64,000 bases of DNA from Nocardioides lijunqiniae. GTDB taxonomy: Bacteria > Actinomycetota > Actinomycetes > Propionibacteriales > Nocardioidaceae. The DNA is taken from positions 32,210-96,209 of the forward strand of contig NZ_JACJGM010000028.1 of assembly GCF_015024225.1 (NCBI RefSeq), in the 5' to 3' direction. The translations under genes were made by a program, and so were the position numbers. The notes below the pieces were generated by a model that worked only from the letters and a program-made list of their open reading frames with translations, did no database searches and had not been told where the DNA came from. Within the stretch, counting starts at the first letter, position 1; every line of letters starts with the position of its first letter. Shown piece after piece: positions 58,475 through 64,000 of the stretch.

Positions 58475-58885
58475 TCAGGCGCCGGTGACGGCGGCGTCGT
58501 ACGGCGCCCAGGCGGGCTCGCGCAGCGCCGGGCAGTGCTCGGGAGTGGGGTGGTGCGCGATGTCGATGAGCCGGTCGAGCGCGTCGCGCGCGGCCGCCAG
58601 GTCGGCCATGGCCGCGGTGATGCGGTCGCGCTCGGCGGCCATCATCGCGAAGGCCTCGGGCGACCCGTGCCCGGTGTCGACGCACGGCAGCAGCTGTCGC
58701 ACCGTGCGGCTGGGCAGGCCGGCGGTGAAGAACCGCTGGATGAGCTGCACCCGCTCGACGGCGGACTCGGGGTAGGTGCGCTGTCCGCTGCCGGTGCGGT
58801 CGGCGGCGATCAGCCCCTGCTCCTCGTAGTAGCGCAGGGCCCGCGTGCTGACCCCGGCCCGGTCGGCCACCTCACCGATGCGCAT
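58475..58885 (-). CDS. MerR-family transcriptional regulator
   Basis: 136 aa. The N-terminal winged HTH is textbook MerR: MRIGEVADRAGVSTRALRYY, EEQGLI...RTGSGQRTYPE and VERVQLIQRFFTAGLP. A coiled dimerisation helix follows (ERDRITAAMADLAAARDALD). There is no metal-type C-terminal Cys cluster, so a small-molecule or redox inducer is more likely. It is divergent from the SDR gene, with a palindromic promoter between, and probably controls it. Confidence 0.93.
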   Translation of the reverse strand: MRIGEVADRAGVSTRALRYYEEQGLIAADRTGSGQRTYPESAVERVQLIQRFFTAGLPSRTVRQLLPCVDTGHGSPEAFAMMAAERDRITAAMADLAAARDALDRLIDIAHHPTPEHCPALREPAWAPYDAAVTGA

Positions 58886-58925
58886 CCGCGTCTCCCCTGC
58901 TGTGGCGTCGGTCTCTCCGACTTGC

Positions 58926-58944
58926 CCTTGACGTCAACGTCAGG
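58926..58944 (+). promoter_or_regulatory. MerR-type operator/promoter for the SDR gene
   Basis: CCTTGACG-TCA-ACGTCAGG is a near-perfect dyad in which TTGACG serves as the -35, as in MerR/SoxR-class promoters where the regulator binds between -35 and -10. A TAG-type -10 lies about 19 nt downstream of the -35 (around 58955), the long spacer typical of this class. It lies 95 bp before the SDR start. Confidence 0.6.
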
Positions 58945-59039
58945 TTCTAGCGTAGCCGACGGCGGGCCGCGACGGCCCGGCCGACATCGCTGCCGACGTC
59001 ACAGCCGACGTCGCAGAACCTCACGAAAGCCAGGACCCG

Positions 59040-59759
59040 ATGAACATTCCCGACCAGGTCGCCCTCGTCACCGGAGCCAACCGCGGCATCGGCCGCCAGT
59101 TCGTGCTCGAGCTGCTCGAGCGCGGTGCGACGAAGGTCTACGCCACGGCGCGCCGTCCCGAGTCGATCGACGTGGTCGACAGCCGGGTGGTGCCGCTGCG
59201 CCTCGACCTCCTCGACCACGACTCCGTCGTCGCGGCCGCGGCGACCGCCACCGACGTCACGCTCCTGGTCAACAACGCCGGCATCTCCACGGGTGCGCCA
59301 CTCGTCACCGGCGATCTCGCCGACGTGCGACGCGAGATGGACACGCACTTCTGGGGCACCCTCGACGTGATCCGCGAGCTCAGCCCGGTCCTCGCGGGCA
59401 ACGGCGGCGGCGCGATCGTCAACGTCCTGTCGGCGCTGTCGTGGTTCGCCATCGACGGCAGCGGCGCCTACTCCTCGGCCAAGGCGGCGGAGTGGAACAT
59501 GACCAACGGCGTGCGCCACGAGCTCGCGGCGCAGGGCACCCTGGTCCAGGGCGTGCTGCTCGGAGCCGCGGACACCGACCTCACCGACGGCTACGACGGC
59601 CCCAAGATCGACCCGCGCGACGTGCCGCGCCTCTCGCTCGACGGCCTGGCCGCGGGCTCGATCGAGGTGGTGGTCGACGACTGGACCGCCATGGTGAAGG
59701 CCTCCCTGGCCGGCGACCCCGCCGACTTCTACGCCCGCATCGCCGAGCTCCTCGGCTGA
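59040..59759 (+). CDS. Short-chain dehydrogenase/reductase (SDR)
   Basis: 239 aa classical SDR. Cofactor motif ALVTGANRGIGRQFVLELLE (TGxxxGxG), LLVNNAGIST (NNAG), catalytic Ser in IVNVLSALSWFAI and Tyr/Lys in YSSAKAAEWN (YxxxK). An Arg-containing RRPESIDVVD after strand 2 suggests NADPH preference. ATG 59040 lacks a strong SD (GAAAGCCAGGACC upstream). Controlled most likely by the divergent MerR-type regulator. Substrate unknown. Confidence 0.92.
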   Translation: MNIPDQVALVTGANRGIGRQFVLELLERGATKVYATARRPESIDVVDSRVVPLRLDLLDHDSVVAAAATATDVTLLVNNAGISTGAPLVTGDLADVRREMDTHFWGTLDVIRELSPVLAGNGGGAIVNVLSALSWFAIDGSGAYSSAKAAEWNMTNGVRHELAAQGTLVQGVLLGAADTDLTDGYDGPKIDPRDVPRLSLDGLAAGSIEVVVDDWTAMVKASLAGDPADFYARIAELLG

Positions 59760-59789
59760 GCACGGCCAGCGCTCGGGGAAGGACGGCTG

Positions 59790-62339
59790 TCAGTCGCCGA
59801 GGCAGCGCATCGCGGTGGTGGTCAGCGCCAGCTCGCCCAGCTCGTCGGAGGTGTCCAGGTCGACCACGGCCTCGATGACCCAGTCGTGGTCGCCCGCGGG
59901 GTCGTGGATGGTCTGGCGGACCTCCCAGCGCCGTCCGGAGCGCTGGACGGCGAGCAGCTGCGGGCCGCGTGCGTCCGGGCCGAGGTCGACGGTGTCGTGC
60001 TCGGCGTAGTACTCCTCGATGGCGGCGTCCCAGGCCGAGCGGGTCATCAGCACCTCGCCCGACGGGTCGGTGCGGTCGGCGGCGGCGCGCTCGAGGGCCA
60101 TCAGCGCGTCGAGGTCGTCGCGGGCCACGAGCTCGACGCGGCGGAACATCGCGTTGCGGATCATGATCGCGAACGGCCGCTCCTGCGCGGAGATCGGTCG
60201 GTTCATCGGAGGCGGGGCGCCCTCGGCGACCGCCCGGGCGACGTGCTCGGGGTCGGAGAGGGCCTCCCACTCGTCGAGCAGCGAGGAGTCGGTCTGGCGC
60301 ACCGTCTCCCCCAGCCACTCGACGAGGTCGTCGAGCTCGGGGGTGCGGTGCGCCTCGGGCACCGTCTGGCGCAGCGTCCGGTAGGCGTCGGTGAGGTAGC
60401 GCAGCACCAGCCCCTCGGACCGCGCCAGCTCGTAGCGGCCCACGAAGTCGGTGAAGCTCATCCCCTGCTCGTACATCTCCCGCACGACCGACTTCGGGTC
60501 GAGCGCGTCCTCGCGCAGCCACGGGTGGGTGCCGCGGTAGATCTCGTAGACGCCCTCGAGCATCTCGGCCAGCGGCTGCGGCCAGGTCACGGCGTCGAGC
60601 AGCAGCATCCGCTCGTCGTACTCGATCCCGTCGGCCTTCATCTCGCCGATCGCCACTCCCCTGGCCGCCCGCTGCTGGGCGAAGAGGATCTGGCGCGGGG
60701 AGTCGAGCACGGCCTCCATGACCGAGACGATGTCGAGCGTGTAGGTCTCGCTCTCGGGGTCCAGGACGTCGAGGGCGGCGAGCGCGAAGTGCGCCAGCGG
60801 CTGGTTGAGGGCGAAGTCCTCGGGCAGGTCGACGGTCAGGACGTAGCGGCGGCCGAGCTCGTCGGGCTCCGCGAGGCGCGTGACCGTCCCGGACCGCAGC
60901 AGGCTGCGCACGAGCCGCAGCGCGCGCCGGCTGAGCCGCAGCTGGCTGCGTCGGTCCTCGTGGTTGTCCTGGAGCAGGCTGCGCAGGACCGGGAACGCGT
61001 CCTCCTCGCGCGCCAGGACGTTGACGAGCATCGCGTTGTCGACCTTCATGCGCGACTGCAGGCGCTCCGACTCGCCGTTGACGAGCTTCTCGAAGGTCTG
61101 CTCGGTCCAGACGACCATGCCCTCGGGCGGCTTCTTGAGCTGCGGCTTGCTCTTCTTCTTCGCCTGCTTCTCGGCGCTCATCGAGGCGTTCTTGGCGTCG
61201 GACTTCTTCCGTGCCCGGTCGTTCTCGATGACGTGCTCGGGCGCCTGGACCACGACGTAGCCGGCGGTGTCGAAGCCGGCCCGTCCGGCGCGTCCCGCGA
61301 TCTGGAGGAACTCCCGCGTGCGCAGGATCCGCTGACGGCTGCCGTCGAACTTCGCCAGCCCGCTGAAGAGCACCGTGCGGATCGGCACGTTGATGCCCAC
61401 GCCGAGGGTGTCGGTGCCGCAGATCACCGTGAGCAGGCCGGCCTGGGCCAGCTGCTCGACGAGGCGGCGGTAGCGCGGGAGCATGCCCGCGTGGTGGATG
61501 CCGATGCCCCGGCGCACCATCTTGGACAGCGTCTTGCCGAAGCCGGCCCCGAAGCGGAAGGCGCCGATCGTCGCGGCGATCGCCTCCTTGTCGGCGGCGC
61601 CGACCTTCCCGACGGCCGAGCTCGGGGAGAGCAGGCTGGTGGCGTGCTCGACGGCGTCCTTCTGGGTGAAGTGCACGACGTAGACGGGCGCCTGCCGCTC
61701 CTCGACCAGTCGCTGGACGGTCTCGTCCAGGGGGGTCAGCGCCCACTCGAACGACAGCGGCACCGGCCGCTCCGCGTCGTCGACGATCGCGGTCTCACGA
61801 CCAGTGCGCCGGCTCAGGTCCTGCGCGATCTCCGAGACGTCGCCGAGGGTGGCCGACATCAGGAGGAACTGCGCGTGCGGCAGCGAGAGCAGCGGCACCT
61901 GCCAGGCCCAGCCGCGGTCGGGCTCGGCGTAGTAGTGGAACTCGTCCATGACGACCAGGCCGACGTCGGCCGAGGCACCCTCGCGCAGCGCGATGTTGGC
62001 CAGGACCTCGGCGGTGCAGCAGATGATGGGCGCGTCGACGTTGACCGAGGCGTCGCCGGTGAGCATGCCGACGTTCTCTGCCCCGAAGGCCGCGCACAGC
62101 GCGAAGAACTTCTCGCTGACCAGCGCCTTGATCGGCGCGGTGTAGAAGCTCACCCGGTCCTCGGCGAGCGCAGCGTGGTGGGCGGCCTCCGCGACCAGCG
62201 ACTTGCCGGAGCCGGTGGGCGTGGCCAGCACGACGTTGTCGCCGCTCAGCAGGTGGAGGATCGCCTCCTCCTGGTGCGGGTACAGCTCGAGCCCGCGCTC
62301 GGCGACCGCGCTGGTGATCTCGTCGAGCAGGTCGCTCAT
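59790..62339 (-). CDS. SKI2/Mtr4-like superfamily 2 DEAD-box helicase (DUF3516 type)
   Basis: 849 aa. Q-motif-like LYPHQEEAILHLL, motif I VLATPTGSGKSLVAEAA, motif II VVMDEFHYYAE (DEFH), motif III LLMSATLGDVSEI, motif V LTVICGTDTLGVGINVPIRT and motif VI QIAGRAGRAG. A Lys-rich linker near residue 380-410 (KKKSKPQLKKP) and a long C-terminal DUF3516 domain follow. Actinobacterial members are presumed RNA helicases. ATG 62339; the gene lies between xerD and the segregation operon. Confidence 0.92.
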   Translation of the reverse strand: MSDLLDEITSAVAERGLELYPHQEEAILHLLSGDNVVLATPTGSGKSLVAEAAHHAALAEDRVSFYTAPIKALVSEKFFALCAAFGAENVGMLTGDASVNVDAPIICCTAEVLANIALREGASADVGLVVMDEFHYYAEPDRGWAWQVPLLSLPHAQFLLMSATLGDVSEIAQDLSRRTGRETAIVDDAERPVPLSFEWALTPLDETVQRLVEERQAPVYVVHFTQKDAVEHATSLLSPSSAVGKVGAADKEAIAATIGAFRFGAGFGKTLSKMVRRGIGIHHAGMLPRYRRLVEQLAQAGLLTVICGTDTLGVGINVPIRTVLFSGLAKFDGSRQRILRTREFLQIAGRAGRAGFDTAGYVVVQAPEHVIENDRARKKSDAKNASMSAEKQAKKKSKPQLKKPPEGMVVWTEQTFEKLVNGESERLQSRMKVDNAMLVNVLAREEDAFPVLRSLLQDNHEDRRSQLRLSRRALRLVRSLLRSGTVTRLAEPDELGRRYVLTVDLPEDFALNQPLAHFALAALDVLDPESETYTLDIVSVMEAVLDSPRQILFAQQRAARGVAIGEMKADGIEYDERMLLLDAVTWPQPLAEMLEGVYEIYRGTHPWLREDALDPKSVVREMYEQGMSFTDFVGRYELARSEGLVLRYLTDAYRTLRQTVPEAHRTPELDDLVEWLGETVRQTDSSLLDEWEALSDPEHVARAVAEGAPPPMNRPISAQERPFAIMIRNAMFRRVELVARDDLDALMALERAAADRTDPSGEVLMTRSAWDAAIEEYYAEHDTVDLGPDARGPQLLAVQRSGRRWEVRQTIHDPAGDHDWVIEAVVDLDTSDELGELALTTTAMRCLGD

Positions 62340-62456
62340 CGGTCCTCCAGCCGGGCGCCGACGCGGTCCCGGCCGACGCAGGCGGCCGGGCCGTCGTGGG
62401 GTTTCCGGACGGCGGGGAGGGGGCTCACCGTCCCATCCTCCCTGACGGGCGCAGGC

Positions 62457-63422
62457 TCACCCGCGGGCCCGGGGGTGCGCGGTCGCGAAGACCTCGCGCA
62501 GGTTGTCGACGGTGACCAGCGTGTAGACCTGGGTCGTCGTCACCGAGGCGTGGCCGAGCAGCTCCTGCACCACGCGCACGTCCGCGCCGCCGTCGAGCAG
62601 GTGGGTGGCGAAGGAGTGCCGCATGGTGTGGGGCGAGACGTCACGGGTGACCCCCGCGCGGTCGGCGGCCTTGGCCAGCACGGCCCACGCGGACTGCCGG
62701 GACAGCCGGCCGCCGCGGGCGTTGAGGAACAGCGCACCGCCGACGGCGCCGGAGCCGGTGGCGACCAGCTCGGGCCGCGCCCGCACCAGGTACGCCGAGA
62801 GCGCCTCGCGGGCGAAGGAGCCGATCGGCACCAGCCGCTCCTTGCTGCCCTTGCCGCGCAGCAGGACCGTCCCGTCGACGTCGTCCAGGTCGTCGACGTC
62901 GAGGCCGACGGCCTCGGAGATGCGGGCCCCGGTGCCGTAGAGCACCTCGAGCAGCGCGCGGTCGCGCAGGGCCAGGGTGGTGCCGGGGGCGCCCGCCGCC
63001 TCGAGGATCGCCTCGACGTCGGAGAGCGGCAGCGCCTTGGGGAGGCGCTTCGCCGCAGCGGGCGGCTTGACGCCGCTGGCCGGGTCGAGCGTCGCGAGCC
63101 CGTCGGCCACCGCGAACCTGTGGAAGCCCCGCACCGCGACGACCGTGCGCGCCGCGGACGTGGCGCTGAGCGGAGGGTGGTCCGGGTCGCCCTCGCGCAG
63201 CCGCACCAGGAAGCCCGACACGGTCGCCTCGCTCACCTGCTCCAGACGCTCCACGCCCTCGCCGTCGAGGTGCGCGCGGTAGCGGCGCAGGTCGCGGCGG
63301 TAGGAGGTCAGCGTGTTGGCCGCCAGGCCCTTCTCGACCGAGAGGTGCTCGAGGTAGGTGCGGATCGCCCGGTCGACGTCACCGGTCGACGTCGCGGGCC
63401 CCGGTCCGGTCGTGGCGGCCAA
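62457..63422 (-). CDS. xerD: Site-specific tyrosine recombinase XerD
   Basis: 321 aa. The N-terminal SAM-like core-binding domain ([20 protein letters not shown]) precedes the catalytic domain with all active-site residues: Arg in [13 protein letters not shown], Lys in [12 protein letters not shown], His/Arg in [17 protein letters not shown], His in [14 protein letters not shown] and the nucleophilic Tyr in TQVYTLV. It resolves chromosome dimers at dif. The start is probably TTG 63422, 2 bp after the ald stop. Its proximity to scpAB/parA is the conserved housekeeping arrangement rather than an integrase. Confidence 0.95.
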   Translation of the reverse strand: MAATTGPGPATSTGDVDRAIRTYLEHLSVEKGLAANTLTSYRRDLRRYRAHLDGEGVERLEQVSEATVSGFLVRLREGDPDHPPLSATSAARTVVAVRGFHRFAVADGLATLDPASGVKPPAAAKRLPKALPLSDVEAILEAAGAPGTTLALRDRALLEVLYGTGARISEAVGLDVDDLDDVDGTVLLRGKGSKERLVPIGSFAREALSAYLVRARPELVATGSGAVGGALFLNARGGRLSRQSAWAVLAKAADRAGVTRDVSPHTMRHSFATHLLDGGADVRVVQELLGHASVTTTQVYTLVTVDNLREVFATAHPRARG

Positions 63423-63424
63423 GG

Positions 63425-64000
63425 TCAGCCCAGCACGCTCTCCAGGGTGACCGCGTCGATGCCGACGGCCTCCCCGACGGGGGCGTTGGTCAGCTGACCG
63501 GCGTGGGTGTTCAGGCCCAGCGCGAGCGAGCGGTCGCGGCGACTGGCCTCGGCCCACCCGTGGTCGGCCAGCTTGACGGTGTAGGGCAGCGTCGCGTTCG
63601 TCAACGCGTACGTCGAGGTGTTCGGCACCGCACCCGGCATGTTCGCCACGCAGTAGAACGTCGAGTCGTGCACCTGATACGTCGGGTCGTCGTGCGTCGT
63701 GGCCCGCGTGTCCTCGAAGCACCCACCCTGGTCCACCGCGATGTCGACCAGCACCGAGCCCGGCTTCATCCGCGAGACCAGCTCGTTCGAGACCAGCTTC
63801 GGCGCCGCCGCCCCCGGGATCAGCACCGCACCGATCACCATGTCGGCCTCCATCACCTGCTGCTCCACCGCCAGCTTGGAGGACGCCAGCCCGTGGACCC
63901 GGTTGTTGTAGCGCCAGAACGACATCCGCAGCTTGTCCAGGTCGGTGTCCAGCAACGTCACGTCCGCACCCATGCCCAACGCGATGTTCGCCGCGTTCTG
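63425..64000 (-). CDS. ald: Alanine dehydrogenase (C-terminal part; 5' end beyond window)
   Basis: The last 191 codons are present and the frame is open to base 64000. Seen are [20 protein letters not shown] following the missing Rossmann glycines, then [60 protein letters not shown] and [20 protein letters not shown]. These are the alanine dehydrogenase/PntA-N signatures, interconverting L-alanine and pyruvate with NAD. It is cotranscribed with xerD (2-bp gap). Confidence 0.96.
   Translation of the reverse strand, partial: QNAANIALGMGADVTLLDTDLDKLRMSFWRYNNRVHGLASSKLAVEQQVMEADMVIGAVLIPGAAAPKLVSNELVSRMKPGSVLVDIAVDQGGCFEDTRATTHDDPTYQVHDSTFYCVANMPGAVPNTSTYALTNATLPYTVKLADHGWAEASRRDRSLALGLNTHAGQLTNAPVGEAVGIDAVTLESVLG

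Noticed and set aside
62457..63422. Tyrosine recombinase read as a mobile-element integrase
   Set aside because: It matches XerD and sits in its usual housekeeping neighbourhood near the segregation operon.
59886..63497. A 1203-codon plus-strand open frame across the helicase and xerD genes
   Set aside because: It is the antisense shadow of two well-supported minus-strand genes, with no domain and a His/Arg/Gly-rich composition typical of high-GC shadows.

Overview
The window is about 64 kb of very GC-rich DNA (roughly 70% or more by eye) with dense, overlapping gene starts, many GTG starts and leaderless-type promoters. It reads as an actinobacterial chromosome. The order xerD ... parA-scpA-scpB-rluB-aroH-tyrA-cmk-plsC-der, the F420-type oxidoreductase and the style of the intergenic palindromes suggest a Nocardioides-like member of the Nocardioidaceae. 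That assignment is inference, not a database result.

Region 1 (1-15 kb) is a cell-surface polysaccharide locus. It holds an acyltransferase, an FkbM methyltransferase, two Wzz-like chain-length proteins, an O-antigen-ligase/polymerase-like membrane protein and a secreted beta-helix protein. A tightly coupled minus-strand run follows: MFS transporter, beta-propeller protein, alpha/alpha-toroid protein, WecG/TagA-type transferase, WecC and WecB. WecB and WecC would supply UDP-ManNAcA and the WecG-like enzyme would transfer ManNAc or ManNAcA. Between 14.96 and 15.40 kb lies a gene-free stretch of nested palindromes.

Region 2 (15.4-43.8 kb) is the notable part: an apparently undescribed hybrid RiPP cluster. 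The minus-strand arm (28.5-43.8 kb) has two short Cys-free precursor peptides ending in Ala-Tyr-Thr, and a full daptide-type set: recognition protein, alcohol-dehydrogenase-fold oxidative decarboxylase, class III aminotransferase, N-methyltransferase and intramembrane protease. It also has a class III lanthionine synthetase (LanKC), a luciferase-like F420/flavin oxidoreductase and an ABC exporter. The same transcription unit runs by start/stop overlaps into three deoxyaminosugar genes (2,3-dehydratase, ketoreductase, DegT aminotransferase). The plus-strand arm (16.7-28.5 kb) has a GT2 glycosyltransferase, a TylF-like O-methyltransferase, a sugar C-methyltransferase, a YcaO ending in a PxPxP motif, a second ABC exporter, a TfuA-YcaO thioamidation pair and an unknown S1-like/coiled-coil protein. 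A 3,5-epimerase and a second daptide-type methyltransferase lie on the minus strand inside this arm. The five sugar genes together match the EvaA-E logic for a 3-amino-3-C-methyl-trideoxyhexose (vancosamine type). The simplest reading is a peptide with a C-terminal dimethylated diamine, dehydrated or D-configured residues, possible thioamide or azoline groups, and an O-methylated branched aminosugar. Two adjacent or interleaved clusters cannot be excluded.

Region 3 (44-64 kb) is mostly housekeeping, nearly all on the minus strand: a D-amino-acid dehydrogenase-like enzyme, a TraR/DksA-type zinc finger, tRNA-Pro(GGG), the aroH-tyrA-cmk-plsC-der operon, the rluB-scpB-scpA-RHH-parA segregation operon, a zinc metallopeptidase, a MerR/SDR divergent pair, a SKI2-like helicase, xerD and the 3' part of ald, which runs off the right edge.
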